The notes: a model not told the origin generated them from the letters alone. Counted from the stretch's first letter, positions 38,706 through 51,419 are shown. The stretch is 64,000 nt of DNA from Mansonella perstans (GCA_037074765.1 JBAMDO010000207.1:1-64000); one strand, 5' to 3'. Numbers and translations: made by a program.

Positions 38706-38919
38706 TTTGCGCGTCTATGTAACATAAATGTCATCAGTCTGAATTTATTTTAAATGAAATATTTTAATAGGTGACGATAGGTGACAAACAAAACGATTGT
38801 TGCCAACTGATAAACTTTTTTATTCTTTTTTTTCATTCATTCACTTTTTTTTTTGAATTTCGAAATAATTTGTTAATAATTTCCTCTAATCGTTTTTCAA
38901 CTTTAATCTTGAAAATTAT

Positions 38920-39130
38920 GTGATATAATATATTATAATATGATATAAAATAATGTAATGTACAGTACCATATTATATTACATTACATTGTATGTACAGT
39001 ACTTAATTATTTATGTTAGAATATGTACAGTAATATATTATTTGTCGTATAATATTAATATGATATTGTAATAAAAATAATAATAAAATGTAATATAAAC
39101 ATAATGTAATATAATATAGTATCATATAAT
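38920..39130. repeat. AT-rich degenerate satellite
   Basis: ATATAATAT and TGTACAGTA words repeat irregularly, including an inverted pair TGTACAGTACC/GTATGTACAGTAC around 38959-39002. Confidence 0.7.
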
Positions 39131-39170
39131 ATAGCAATGTATTAATTTATAACAAAATAATATGCTATAA

Positions 39171-39412
39171 TAATTGCATAATGCAATAGATTGCAATAAC
39201 ATAGCAATCGATGATTCCCGAAGCCAAGTTATGATTGGGGACTTCATCCATGTTTGGATACACATTTGTTTGTGACTAAGAAGACAAAAATACACCGGGA
39301 TAAGCATATATCTATCGGTATTTACCGATACGCTCGGTAGATATGGTGTAGCGGAAGATTTGCTTAATCGATGTAGGCAGTTCATGGTTTTTTTTTTTTT
39401 TTTTTTTTATGA
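39171..39412. other. Structured 240-bp block ending in poly-T
   Basis: Higher-GC island in AT-rich surroundings. It contains a perfect hairpin TATCGGTATTTACCGATA (about 39313-39330) nested in a longer imperfect stem (ATCTATCGG with CGGTAGAT), and it ends in about 20 T residues from 39390. The T run could be a Pol III-type end for a plus-strand RNA or the A tail of a minus-strand retroposed sequence. No known RNA family was recognised. An 87-codon frame runs on the minus strand but looks incidental. Confidence 0.3.
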
Positions 39413-39419
39413 TGTCTTT

Positions 39420-40955
39420 TTTCCTCTACATTGATTCTACGAGTAATTACAAAGATATAGCAGTATCAATGAATCATTTCTCTCCATTTTTCCCAATTAG
39501 ATGTTAGAAATATGATTAAGCTTAAGGTATTGTTTCACAAATTGCTTTTTAATGAGGGACACCTTTCATTCGGGAATCGGTGGCAGGTTCACCATATATA
39601 TATATCTTCCAGTGGCGGTAATCCATGCTGGAAATTTACCATATCGAATGCAACTGCATCCTCAACGGCATAATTGAATGCTGATGACAGCTCTGCCTGT
39701 TGAAGGATTATCTCATTTACATGATAAAATGCAGTGAATATTGAAAACAAGAAACTTCAGTGAAAAGGAATTTTAATAAAACATATAAGAAGAGCAAAAG
39801 AATGAATAATATCCATAGAAGTACGATATAACCTGATATTAGTGCTAAGTAGAATGGAAATGATTTTTTTCATTTCCTAAAAATTAGAATTGAAAATCAC
39901 GTAAAAACATTATTAATTTCCATGCTGTCTTCAAAAATCCTTGAAAAGCAATCCCTTTTAATTATCTTCAGCATTTCTCTTACTTTGAGTAGGTACTTAT
40001 ATGTTATGGTTGAATTAGTGCGATGTAATTTGTATTGTGAAGTTCTATTAAAGTCAAAAATATAAGTAATATGAACATAATGGATAAATTGAAAGCTATA
40101 AATAGAATTAAAATTAAGAAAATTCCATTAGATCTCGTCAAATTCCTTTTTTTTTCTTCTCTTGCCTCTGCCTAATGCTTTTTTATTTGAAATAAAACGA
40201 TGCATTGATAATTTCTAATAATAATAATAAATTTTAATTGTTTCTGAAATACGACTCTTTTTATCTCTTAGATAATGTAATGTTTTTTGTTGCATCAAAA
40301 ATGCTGAAAATAAAAAATGACAAAATGTGATTAGCAATCGTTCTTTGTTCTTCAGCAAAAAAAAAAAAAAAGAAAAAAGCTGAAAAATTGAATTTCCTTT
40401 ATTTTTTCATCAAATTTCACACTTTTTTCATTTTTTAAAGCAAGTTTTGAAGTTTGAAAAAAAAATTTAACAGTGAAAAGAGGAACAGAGAAGAATAAAA
40501 TAATAATTTTAATTATTAAAAGAAAAAAAAAACATTTGTACTTAAAAAAAATATTATTGAATATTGCATAGATTAGTTTAAATTTAAATTGACGAATATT
40601 TTTCATACGAAAATTAAAATGTTGCAAAAATATGAGAAAATTAAATTTAATCAAATCAGACAAGAAGTTTGCCATTCTTCATAGATTTCATCAAATGCTT
40701 CTTTGTCTTTTTTTTTTTTTTTTGAAATTAAATGAAACTAAAAAAAAATTTCATAAATTTTTTCTTTTTGGATGACAGACAAATAATAAAAAAAAAAAAA
40801 AAAGGGAAAAAAAAATTAAACAAATTAAAAAACTTATAGAATTGCAACACAATTGAATATTTCCATGTGAAAACAATTTCTTTTTTTGTCATTCAATGTA
40901 AATTGTAATGTCATTTAATTCAATGTTTATTTAGCCCATTTCAATTAATCCAACA
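39420..40955. other. Intergenic, homopolymer-rich
   Basis: No recognised gene. Several A or T runs of ten or more (40358-40371, 40710-40722, 40788-40802) and short TA repeats near 39595. Confidence 0.6.
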
Positions 40956-40959
40956 CTTT

Positions 40960-41195
40960 TTTCCTCTCTTACTTTCTCTCTGTTTTCTTCTCTCACTTCC
41001 TTTCTGTTTTCTTTTCTCACTTTCTCTCTGTTTTCTTCTCTCACTTCCTTTCTGTTTTCTTTTCTCACTTCTCTTTTCTCACTTTCTCTCTGTTTTCTTC
41101 TCTCACTTTCTTTCTGTTTTCTTTTCTCACTTTCTTTCTGTTTTCTTTTCTCACTTTCTCTCTATTTTCTTCTCTCACTCTCTGTGTTTTTTTTT
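40960..41195. repeat. Pyrimidine minisatellite
   Basis: About nine copies of a roughly 25-bp unit, TTTCTCTCTGTTTTCTTCTC followed by TCACT or a close variant. One strand is almost purely C and T. Confidence 0.9.
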
Positions 41196-42245
41196 TGATC
41201 AAATGAAATGATTATTCAACGGTAAAATGTAAAATTTAGAATTTACTAATATTTTCACAATATCTTTTAGCTTTTATCATTATTTTTGAAAGTTTATATT
41301 TAAAATTGAAATAAAATATCTCTAACTTATGTTTATCTTTCATCCTTCCCCTACTTCTCAAATTCCATCCCATCCGTTCACCCCCTCCCCTTTCCCCGTA
41401 CTATTTCCATCCCACTTTTACTCAATGCCCACCTCCAAATACTCCACCCTTCACCTCTTTCCCCGTCTATTTATTTCTCAATACTTTATCCTTCCTGCCT
41501 TGGTGCATCACTATTTACTCTCTCCAAATATCACTCTTAGTCTCATCAATTTATATTATCATTCTCTAATAATTTTTCATTTTTATCAATACAATAATAA
41601 AATAATTTTAACTTTTATATTTCTTCCTAATCATTTCTCTTCCTCGCATATTATATCCATATATTATTTCTATCATTTCTTCCTTCTTTCTATCTTTTCC
41701 TCTCTCTCCTTTTTTTCCTTTCAATTATTTGTTTTTTTTTTTTTTGCCACTGATAAATTGATCAATCTAATTGATCTGATTGGTGATTTCAAGAAATTGC
41801 TAATTGATTAAATGATTAATTAAGTGATATAATGATAGATTTGAAAAAGAACTTTCCAATAATTTCTTAACATTATTTTAAAATTTTTATAAATATCAAT
41901 TAGACTTTTTCATCATTTTATAAAATCAGAAAAATAAATTTAGTTAATTTTGAAAAATTATCCAATTACTTGGCTAATTTGATTGGAAGAAAAAAAACAG
42001 GGAAAATTCGAGTATTTAAATAATTACTTAATTAGAGTGGTCATTCAAATACAACATATTCATATATATATATATATAAAGAGAAATAATTAAAAAATTT
42101 TAATGCTTATGCATATTTCTTCCTCTTCCAGTGTCTCTCTTTCTGTCTTTTCTTTCCTTTCTTTGTTTTACAAATATTTTTTAATGTTAATCTTATTTAA
42201 ATGTCGAGAAAGAAGTTATTAATGGAAGATAGAAGCTGATGATAT
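41196..42245. other. Intergenic with a pyrimidine-rich open frame
   Basis: The 160-codon frame at 41329-41811 (+) is open mainly because the stretch is C/T-rich and stop-poor. The product would be Ser/Pro/Phe/Leu low complexity, and I do not call it a gene. A TA repeat lies near 42061-42078. Confidence 0.55.
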
Positions 42246-42249
42246 ATTG

Positions 42250-42325
42250 CATCATCTATATAGCCAAGGCTTTTGCATCATCTATATAGCCAAGACTTTT
42301 GCATCGCCTATATAGCCAAGGGATC
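42250..42325. repeat. Three-copy 25-bp tandem repeat
   Basis: Three copies of a unit centred on GCATCATCTATATAGCCAAG, the third reading GCATCGCC. Confidence 0.9.
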
Positions 42326-43389
42326 TAATTTTATTTTCAGTCCAACGTATTACTTATAATTAGCCAATATGTTGCGATAAATTACTATCTTATCTTCACT
42401 TTCTTCTTTCATACATTATATTCGTATCTTTTTATCTCGTTTTAAACTCGTTTATACAATTTTTATTTAAATTCGCTTCTTTTTTCTTTTTTTTTTTTTC
42501 TGCATTCTTACTATTTTTTATGCTAATTTTTATATTATACAGTTGAAAATTGTTTAAAATCAGTTATAAAGTAGTAGAAAATTTAAATGAAATTTTTTTT
42601 TTAAGGAAATTATTTTTTAAATTCAAATAAAATTTGCCAAAAAATAAAAAAGAAGAGAGAAAAAGGTAGGGAGAGAGAGAGAGAGAGAGAGAAGAATAGG
42701 AAAAGTATCATTTAGCAATTGCATCAATTTTTTGGTTACATAAAGAATTGTTCAATTGTTCTTTGATCTTTTTCATTTGTTAATTTAGTTTAATCCGTGT
42801 TGAAAATTTATTAAAAATTCAAAGATTTACAATTTTGATGCTTTTTTTTTTCTCTCTTTCTCTCTTTTTTTCAACATGTTTCATTTGTATTTAATTAACA
42901 ATTAATAAAGCATTTTGCTCATTTCCCTCTCCTCTCCTATTTGTAGGGGAAAATAATGCAATTGTTAGCTATACTAACGTTAGCTCTTGTACCAAACAGG
43001 TCCCAATAAAACCACGAATAGGAAGAAGTTTTAACTTTTCAAACAACAATTGAAAATTCGAACAACAATTGAAATCCTTAGTATTTTAATTTTTATCAAA
43101 ATTATAAGTTTGCTAGGCTCTAACATATAAACCTCAGAAGCAAATTTCATGTACGCTTTACCTTATCTAGGGATACATTCAAATTTATAAAGTGCCTACT
43201 GTAGAAACAGTGGAAGCCGTAGATCAAACTTTGTTAGACACTAGAAACTGATCCAAGAGATGACAGCCCTGTTTGACTAACATTCCCCCAATGATCATAA
43301 AATTTTTTTACCAAGAGACTACTGCTTGCTCTAAACGAAAAGTGCCTAGAAAAGGTGCCCCAATTAAAGCTCATTTCTATACTTCGTCC
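42326..43389. other. Intergenic upstream of the SLC17 duplication
   Basis: Contains a (GA)n tract at about 42661-42692 and homopolymers. A tiny frame from ATG 42957 (MQLLAILTLALVPN) looks like a signal peptide followed by a possible GT donor, but no second exon was found, so it is not called. Confidence 0.5.
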
Positions 43390-43966
43390 GGTTAATTAAC
43401 AGCCTGTAATATAATTAATGTATAACTGCTTTTATAGATTTCAAAAAAATAATTGCTAAGATTTTAAACTTATCAAATTTTATTTAAACAGTCAATTTTT
43501 TTTTACAACTTTTTTCTTTGTGCTTATATCAATAAATTGTGTCAAATATAGTTGATTAATGATGGAATTTGCGTAAATTGTTAAATTGTTGTAGTCAAAA
43601 ACTTTGCGCAGTTTTCAAAGCATCATTTTCAACTTGGCATGACATATAATGTTCTTAATGATTAATCACTTTGCCTCAATTGTTATGTTTTTTAATTTAT
43701 AGAAGGATTTTTAGTCTTGCTGAAATTGATAATTCATTGATTGAAAGAGAAGTATTATTATTGATGCTTACTTACTAGCATTATTAATACATTAAGTTTT
43801 ATTTGAATTTTAATTTGGCGTCAGAAGTAATTTAATTTTGAAATTACAGAAAGTTTTACGTTATATCGCATTAGCAAACACATTTGTGCCATTTGCTACA
43901 AATTACTATCACAATTAATTGGTGCCGTTGTTTCAGCTGATCTATTAGTGATTCGACTCTTAAACT

Positions 43967-46900
43967 ATGACGAATGGTTTGCAAACTCCTGGTAAATTGA
44001 ATTATTACACACTTTCATTTCCAATGTAATTTGTCAAAATTTTAAATTAATCTTATTATTGTCACTTCATCGGTAAAATAACCCAATGAAATGATAATGG
44101 AACTCGATGGGATTAGATATTTAGGTGTCTCTGGTATTTGTTCGGTTGGTTATTTCCAGATTTACTAATATTTGGCTCGCAAGTCAAATAATTGCAAGGC
44201 AAATTACATCTCAAAGATTACTCTTGCAGCAGCATTAGTAATTTTAGTTCTTCATTGCCTTCTTGTCAAATAATTTAATCATTTATTGTCATTATTAGTT
44301 GTTAATACACTCATATTATAATTATTATTGCCATTATTAAAATTAATTAGTGCAATTAATTAATACTTATCACAGTCCGTTTATTTCTTCAGCTCTTTTG
44401 GGTTCTGCACGACTCAATCTTGCAATCTTGGGATTTTTGGGTTGTATGATCGTATATGCTATGCGTACCGATGTCAGTTTTGCAATCGTTTGTATGGTCA
44501 ATAGCACAGCGGTGGAAATGTCATCTGATACCAATAGCACCAATGTGGTCAAGAAAGCTACTAGATGTGCACCACAAGGTGTGAGTGGATCGACAGAAAA
44601 GGATACGGTATATCCATCATTTCATTGAGATATTTTTAATTTGAATTCAACAAATACGAAAATAATCGCATTGTTTTAATTAAAAAGGACTACCAAAGGA
44701 GCACTGGGAAACCAGTGCCAATGAATCTTTTTAAAATTTGAAGTTTTTCCCAATGTCTGAAGTGACAGGCGACTTTTACGACATAAAGAAAAACGGCTGG
44801 TACGACACATTTATGAATTTGTGGATTACTGTACCTGATTACCTGTCTATTAAATAAATTTCAGTTAATGGGAGATTTGGTGTGGAAGAAAAGTGAGCAA
44901 GGATATGTACTGACTTCTTTCTACTGGGGCTATCTCTCCAGCCAAATTATTGGCGGTTATTTAGCCGGTCGATACGGTGGTCGATTAGTGATCGGTTGTA
45001 CGATTCTGGGAAGTGCAATTCTTACTCTGATCAGTCCATTAGCCGCAACAACTAGTGTTTTCGCACTCATTGCATTGCGAGCTGTTATGGGTTTTATTCA
45101 GGTATCAGTATTTTATTGCCTTCAGATAAAATCTGTTGCGTTTCACATGCATTGCAAGTAAATTTACCATTTGTCATGTCAAATTTTTCTTGGTTAGGTC
45201 ACATTTTATTATATTTTCAATTTATAGGGTGCCGTAATTCCTGCATTCCACACCATGTGGTCAATGTGGGCACCACCTCTGGAAAGAAGCTTATTAACTG
45301 GCATAACATATGCAGGTATGCTTACACTGATCCACTTTCTCATACCGTTTTGCAAAATTGAATTAAAAATTGATGGTAGATTGAATGCAAAGATTTGATT
45401 TGCAGTTTTTCAATTTATTTCAAGAGCATTTTCAAATTAACACTGTTTTTTTCTCATTTGGAAAAAAAATCTTACCAATTTTATTTGTGAAGTTAATCTT
45501 ATTGCAGGTACACAGATAGGTAATGCAGCTGTCATGCCATTATCCGGTTTCCTTTGTAAATATGGTTTTGCGGGTGGTTGGCCATCCATTTTTTATGTTG
45601 TCGGTAAGTTTAAAAATCGTATATTTCAATGTTTTCCTGATTACGAGCGATTTATTTATGAAACTAATTTCGATATGATTGTCAATCACAGTTTTTAGGC
45701 GCAGTCAGTGTTTTATGGTGTCTTCTTTGGTTCATCTATATTTCGGATAAGCCGTCAAGTAGTAAGCGTATTACTAAAAAGGAGCTGAACTATATCGAAA
45801 ATTCATTAGTTGGTATCTTAGAGTCGGATCCGAAAAAGGTAGTAATTTTTCCGGTGTATTTTTTGTTGGAATCAGTATCGAGTTATTCCAAACTCAAATA
45901 TCCCACTCGAAAATGACTTTAATTAGGAGCTAAAAAAGGGTAAGAAATAATGGATCAGTGTATGTTATAACAAGATTTTACCCATATGCGCAGTTATGCT
46001 ATTCCACAACATTCTTGATTTCAGAAAAGAGCACTTCCATGGCTTTCAGTATTCAAGTCGCTTCCATTTTGGGCATTATTGTGCGGTCATTTTGCCGGTG
46101 ATTGGGGTACTTACATGATGATGACCTATCTTCCTAAGTTCATGGATGATGTTTTGGGCTTGGACGTTGCTTCGGTTTGTTGATTTTCAATAATTCATTG
46201 GAAAAAATAATCCAAAATAATATTGTTATGTTTCTTGGAATAAATAAATATTCTGGCAATCTAATAAAGCTCAATGTAGTAATAAAACTTTCTCAATTAT
46301 AAATTTATCAAGTCCATATATTTTAGCTTGGAATTTTGGCAGCAATTCCATACATTTCATTCTTCGTATTTATCAATTTGGGTGGCTTTGTCGCAGATAA
46401 ATTGCAAAATGCGAAAGTCTTATCAACTATAGCCATTCGACGTCTTGCTATGATTGTTGGTAAGTTTCTTTCGAGAGTGATAAGAAATATAATGACGCTA
46501 TATTTGCTGAGATCAGTTGACGGCGAGAATAAATGCAACTTTAATCATAATGCTGCAAATGGAAAATTTCTCACGTATTTGATCTGTTTGGTGATCTATT
46601 TCTGGGTCACATAGCAAAACCTTTCGTTTTGAATATGATTTTACAATTCAGTATTTAATGAAAAATAAAGATTAGTAAATATAGATATATTTTGTTCATT
46701 ACTAAATATTTTTGTAATAAAAATGGAGTTCATTAATAAATATTTGCTAATTTACTATCGTTCAAAGTATAATTGCAGCGCTTGGAGGTGAAGCTATATT
46801 TCTGATAGCTAGTAGTCATTGTAGCTGTGGTCAGGAAACTCTAGTGGTTGTATTCCTTACTCTCGGTATTGGTTTATCTGGAATACAATTCTCTGGTTAT

Positions 46901-49900
46901 GTGGTCAATTATATCGAAATCGCGCCAGAATTTGCTGGAACTTTATTAGGCGTTGGTAATTCTGTAGCATGTTTCTCTGCGATTTTAGGGGCTGAATTGA
47001 TTGCGATGCTCACTCCCACGGTAAATTCTATTCAATTTCATGGTGTTTTTTATTTGTCACACATATCGTCTATCATTAAAAGATTTCTTCATGAGTAAAT
47101 CAGGACTATAGATGGCAAAGTTCATTCGAAGTTAATATAATGCAGTAATAGCAACCAGATAATAGTAGTAGTAAATACGATACTGTTGTGGAATAAGAAT
47201 GACCGAATGTATTGTTTTCAAAGCTTATATAAGAAAGATGTTCCAATAATTTAACCAATCAGATTACAAAGAATAACAAACAGGTCGCATTTAACATATG
47301 TCTGTTAGATTAAGGAATCAATGGAATATGTTAAATTATACTTGTTGTCGGGAAAAAATTGTTAGGCGCAACCGTGTGTGAGTGGGGGAATCTTGTTTGG
47401 CACTAACACTAGTGCGTTGAGTTGTGGAGCTTCCTTGAGTTTTGGGTAACAAACCCCTTTATTTGAACGCAAAGTAACTTGAATGATAAGTGAACGAAAG
47501 GTAACAGAATCTAGCAGTTAATAGTTAACTGAATAGAATGAAGACTGTTGAGCTGAACAGAATGAAGAATATGGAAGATGGAACAGTTTATATAGTCGAG
47601 AAGAAGGGGCGGATGTGGTAATTTGATGACCAGAAATGACCTTTCATATAGTCATGATGACCTTTCATATAGTCCGATTAATGACTTAATAGACCAGATC
47701 ATGGTGTGCTAAGATGAGAAATAGTAAGGGGAAGACACGGGATCCGGCGATGAAAGGTACTTAAAGTCAAATAAATTATAGATAATGACATAAAGTTTTA
47801 GAACAGATACAATTATAGTATGTGAGAATAATTATAGTATGTAAAAAAAATATTCAAAAGTAACATCACGGAATATATTCCTTATGATCTTATTTTAAAT
47901 TTCGCGACTTTCGCGACATTCCGGAGAGAGGGGAGTTGCTGGGTTTGAAGAATGTATAACTGGATTATATGATAAAGGAATATAATTATTACAGGGATTT
48001 TTACTGTTGTGTTCATTTAGGGGAACTTGGACTATTCTCATAGGAATGTATTCCGTGGGCTTTGTAATTTTGATACATAGAAAATGAAAAATAAAGTTAA
48101 TTAATTTAAATTTCAATTCTACTACAATTATCAAGAATAGAATTATAAGACTACATATACCGATAGTGATAAGTTTCCAATGAGCTATTATAAGCGTCAA
48201 TTCTTCTTCTATGGTTTTTGTCGTTTTCTCGAATTGTATAGTTAGTTGTTCGATTAATTCTTCTCCTTGCTGTTCTACTTCTGTCCAAAGTAACTTTGAC
48301 TTCGGTAGATCGGTTTTCAAGTTGATGATTTCGTGTCTTTGTGCCAATATTTCTAATTCCGCATCGATTCTTTCGGCTTCGAATTTACTGACGATGCCTG
48401 CTTTGAATTCGACCCTTTTCCATTCGGAGTTATTAATATTACAGGGTGCTATATATAACCTGTCATTAACCCTGTTAGCTATAATATCACTTCTCTGGAG
48501 TAATAAGCTGCTAAGGTCGGGTCACTGGTTGATAGCCATTCTATTAGGCGTAATAAATTATTTCTATTTTCACAACTTCGTCGTTGTGTCTCAATTAATT
48601 GTTGTTTAAGTTGTAAATTTGTAACATCAAAAATATACTGAAACTTAATATTTTCTGGATCAAATTTACTTGTTTTGGTTTCCTCCTCCCTGCTTAGTTC
48701 CTTCATGATTAGCTGATCCTTGGAATCCGAGTTCACCGTATTTGTTGATCGATATAAGAATTTTGACATCCTGATTTCGTCGATTCGATTTTGTATGAAT
48801 CTGGGTAGGAGTCGTGATCGGTTTTTGATCCATTGGAGTGCACATCGGGAGTCTGACCACAATGTGACTCCTACTTGTTCGATTTCTAATTGTTTGATGA
48901 TGAAGTTGGTTGCTCGTACTCCAATTAGGATGGCTAGTAGTTCTAGTTTAGGTATTGTCATACCTTTTATAAGAGCTATACGCGATTTTGCAAAAATCAA
49001 AGATGTATTTGCATCTTGTTTTGCATAGATTGCTGTCGCGTATGCTGTGGTGGATGCGTCCGTAAAGACATGAATGTTTAATTGTTGTAGTCGATCGGGA
49101 TCGATTACAATACGTGGGATTTCTCTGACCTTTGTTGGCCATTGGCTTATAAGCAGTTCCCAAGTTTCAATTTCATGATTTTCCAGTGACTGATCCCAGG
49201 ATAATTTTCTTTTCCAAAGAGTTTGTAGGAAAAGTTTAAGTGGTAGCATTAATGGACTTAAAAATCCCAGAGGATCGTATTGCAATAAATTGTAAGATTG
49301 TCCTCTTTGTTGGGATTTGGTTATTCCATGGTTTTAGAATTATTTCAATAGAATCAGTGACTGGATTCCAATGGATACCAAGGATCCTTTTAATTTGACT
49401 TACCTTTGCTCGGTCGTTTTCAGGGATGAGTTCATTGAAGTCTTTGTCATTTGAGAAGAATTCTCGTATGTTCATGAGGCATTTTTGAAGATGTCCTTCG
49501 TTTCCTTGTAGATTTGGAGTGCTTCTTCGGTTCCGCTTGCAGATAATAAAACGTTGTCGACATACAGATTTTTCTTGATTTCTAAAGCGGTTTTGCTCCC
49601 GTAGTTCTCCAAATGATGATTAAGTGTGGCTGAAAGTAGAAACGGGGATGCTATGATGCCGAATGGAACTCTCTGAAAACGATAGCATATTAGATTTTCC
49701 GGTGTGATGTCTCCTTGGATATCTTTTATCCATAAGAAACGGGTACAGTTTCTTTCGGATGGGTGTAATTCCACTTGTAGAAAGGCCTTTTCTATATCGG
49801 CGCCTATCACATTCTTCATTACCCTGAAGCGGAGTAAAACACCCGCTAATTCAGGTAATGTGATAGGACCGCGGTATAGCATGTTGTTGAGGCTTTTTTC

Positions 49901-51419
49901 TCCCTTGACGTGTGCGGAGGCATCGTAAACGATCCGTAGGTTTGTTGTTGTCTTTGCCGGCGTGAGTAGTTCGTGGTGAGGCAAGTAATGGATTTGTTGT
50001 ATGAGAGTTAGCCACTTTTCGTTGATTGCTTCCAAGTTGCTGGCATACATCTCCAATTGTTTCGCCTTGTTTCGAACAATACGTTTCTTCGTTTCGTATT
50101 GTTTGTTTTGTTCTTCTGGGAGAGGTTCCGATCTGGCTGCGTTAGATCGAGTTCATTGATTTCCTCCAGAAGTTCGGCAATCCTGCCGATTGCTGGTTGC
50201 GCTGATTGAACGACTGATGTGGACATTCCGTCCGTTCCCGGCTCGTGGCACCAAATCTGTCGGGAAAAAATTGTTGGGCGCAACCGTGTGTGAGTGGGGG
50301 AATCTTGGGGCACTAACACTAGTGCGTTGAGTTGTGGAGCTTCCTTGAGTTTTGGGTAACAAACCCCTTTATTTGAACGCAAAGTAACTTGAATGATAAG
50401 TGAACGAAAGGTAACAGAATCTAGCAGTTAATAGTTAACTGAATAGAATGAAGACTGTTGAGCTGAACAGAATGAAGAATATGGAAGATGGAACAGTTTA
50501 TATAGTCGAGAAGAAGGGGCGGATGTGGTAATTTGATGACCAGAAATGACCTTTCATATAGTCATGATGACCTTTCATATAGTCCGATTAATGACTTAAT
50601 AGACCAGATCATGGTGTGCTAAGATGAGAAATAGTAAGGGGAAGACACGGGATCTGGCGATGAAAGGTACTTAAAGTCAAATAAATTATAGATAATGACA
50701 TAAAGTTTTAGAACAGATACAATTATAGTATGTGAGAATAATTATAGTATGTGAAAAAATATTCAAAAGTAACATCACGGAATATATTCCTTATGATCTT
50801 ATTTTAAATTTCGTGACTTTCGTGACACTTGTCTATAAAAAAGGACTCGGGAACATGAATCTTTAAAAATAAATCAAACTGTGACATTTTTACATAAATC
50901 TTATTACCATCAACAAATAACTGTAAAAATATGATTTAAAAATAAAACGAAAATTAATTTATAATATTTTTATCATAAGTTTTGTTGCTTACCGAAATAA
51001 TTGTAAACATAAACTTAATTGAATTACGGTCAAACAATTTTATGATATAATTTAGGATTTGTTAAATTTTAATCTGGCGAATTATTATCAACTTTGTTCC
51101 ATTAGATTTTACAAAAAAGATAATTTACCTGTTTGAGCCAATTGATTTCGCCAATGCTTTTCGTTTTTTTTTTTGATATCGTGTTGTTTTCTCAAATGAA
51201 ACGCTTTTGAAAACACTGATTAAGTTTCATTTCTTTTAGGGTTCACAGGAAGAGTGGCAGTTGGTTTTCTGGATTACTGGTGGAATCTTGTTGGCTGGTA
51301 CCATTATTTTCTGTTTATTTGCCGAAAGTAAAGTGCAGCCCTGGGCATTGGGTGATGTTGATAAAGAAGAAAATTGTGAATTGGAAAAAAAGACGCTTAA
51401 TGATTCGGAGGAGGCGTGA
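43967..51419 (+). CDS. SLC17-family organic anion transporter
   Basis: Major facilitator protein of the SLC17 group (sialin, vesicular glutamate and Na-phosphate transporter relatives), which move organic anions across lysosomal, synaptic-vesicle or plasma membranes. Ten exons: 43967-43991, 44393-44607, 44865-45101, 45228-45315, 45508-45603, 45699-45838, 46025-46174, 46327-46459, 46779-47020, 51240-51419. All phases agree, giving 502 codons with TGA, the usual size (about 495 for sialin). Visible features: first membrane segment [16 protein letters not shown]; a luminal loop with several N-x-S/T sites at about residues 49-65; [11 protein letters not shown] at about 110-120, the MFS loop 2-3 motif; [15 protein letters not shown] near 166-180, a strong family signature; and [18 protein letters not shown]. 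The tail is charged. Substrate cannot be assigned. Upstream sequence and exon 1 are duplicated inverted at 35573-36325. The 4.2 kb last intron contains an LTR element. Confidence 0.93.
47346..47918 (-). repeat. LTR (3' LTR of the element)
   Basis: 573 bases. About half a dozen differences from the other LTR (for example TCTTGTTTGG versus TCTTGGGG, and TTCGCGACTTTCGCGACA versus TTCGTGACTTTCGTGACA), near 1 percent, which suggests recent insertion. Confidence 0.95.
47895..48475 (-). pseudogene. Envelope-like C-terminal remnant
   Basis: Continues the preceding frame after a one-base shift near 48480. It has a Cys-containing segment, a long charged helix and one strong transmembrane stretch (about 20 hydrophobic residues after HWKLITIGI), then a cytoplasmic tail running into the LTR. 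This layout is that of the third ORF known from some nematode BEL/Pao elements. The ectodomain is gone, so there is no functional glycoprotein here. Confidence 0.6.
48479..49285 (-). pseudogene. RNase H region fused to envelope-like sequence
   Basis: The frame begins in the Pao connection domain ([18 protein letters not shown]) and continues through an RNase H-like segment with FTDAS, KLELLA and WSDS residues. Integrase would then be expected, but after an FLYR sequence the frame changes to material resembling the late part of an envelope-like ORF. I infer a deletion that removed integrase and most of env and joined the remainder in frame. Confidence 0.75.
49236..50056 (-). pseudogene. Pao-type reverse transcriptase remnant
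   Basis: Two open pieces, 49472-50056 and 49236-49475, overlap in different frames, which implies a frameshift. The first shows the BEL/Pao order: LPHH, then [11 protein letters not shown], then an [10 protein letters not shown] palm segment, a PFG segment, and a YVDN active-site box where YVDD is the usual form. The second is the thumb/connection part. This is an old gene remnant, not functional in this copy. Confidence 0.85.
50060..50224 (-). pseudogene. gag-like N-terminal remnant
   Basis: Short open stretch from the first ATG after the primer-binding site (about 50224), beginning [20 protein letters not shown]. It is followed by a sharp change of frame and content into the polymerase region. 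Only about 40 residues of what should be a several-hundred-residue gag remain, so the join marks a large internal deletion. Confidence 0.5.
50258..50827 (-). repeat. LTR (5' LTR of the element)
   Basis: 570 bases, nearly identical to 47346-47918. Because the element is reversed, this right-hand LTR would be the promoter copy, driving transcription leftward, antisense to the transporter gene. Confidence 0.95.

Larger units (their letters stand above)
47346..50827 (-). mobile_element. BEL/Pao LTR retrotransposon, internally deleted
   Basis: The LTRs begin TGTC and end GACA as read on the plus strand. The flanking 5-bp duplication CTTGT is at 47341-47345 and 50828-50832. Next to the 5' LTR (the right one on this strand) a primer-binding site, TGGTGCCACGAGCCGGGA read on the minus strand (50236-50253), sits 4 bases from the LTR. 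Its TGG start fits the 3' end of a tRNA; the tRNA was not identified. The interior is only 2.3 kb. It retains a gag-like start, reverse transcriptase, RNase H and an envelope-like C-terminus. Protease, integrase and most of gag and env are missing, so it depends on relatives. It lies antisense in the last SLC17 intron, which still has its splice sites. Confidence 0.93.

Noticed and set aside
41329..41811. 160-codon plus-strand frame, the longest outside the LTR element
   Set aside because: Its composition follows the C/T-rich strand bias and it has no domain or splice context; it appears stop-poor by chance.
42957..43000. Mini-exon encoding a signal-peptide-like sequence
   Set aside because: Fourteen codons with a plausible donor but no second exon in the following kilobase; too little evidence.
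47919..47950. Polypurine tract next to the 3' LTR
   Set aside because: On the element's coding strand this position is pyrimidine-rich with only a short GGAA; no convincing tract is present.
48211..49028. Plus-strand frames of 132 and 102 codons
   Set aside because: They are antisense to the retrotransposon reading frames and resemble nothing themselves.
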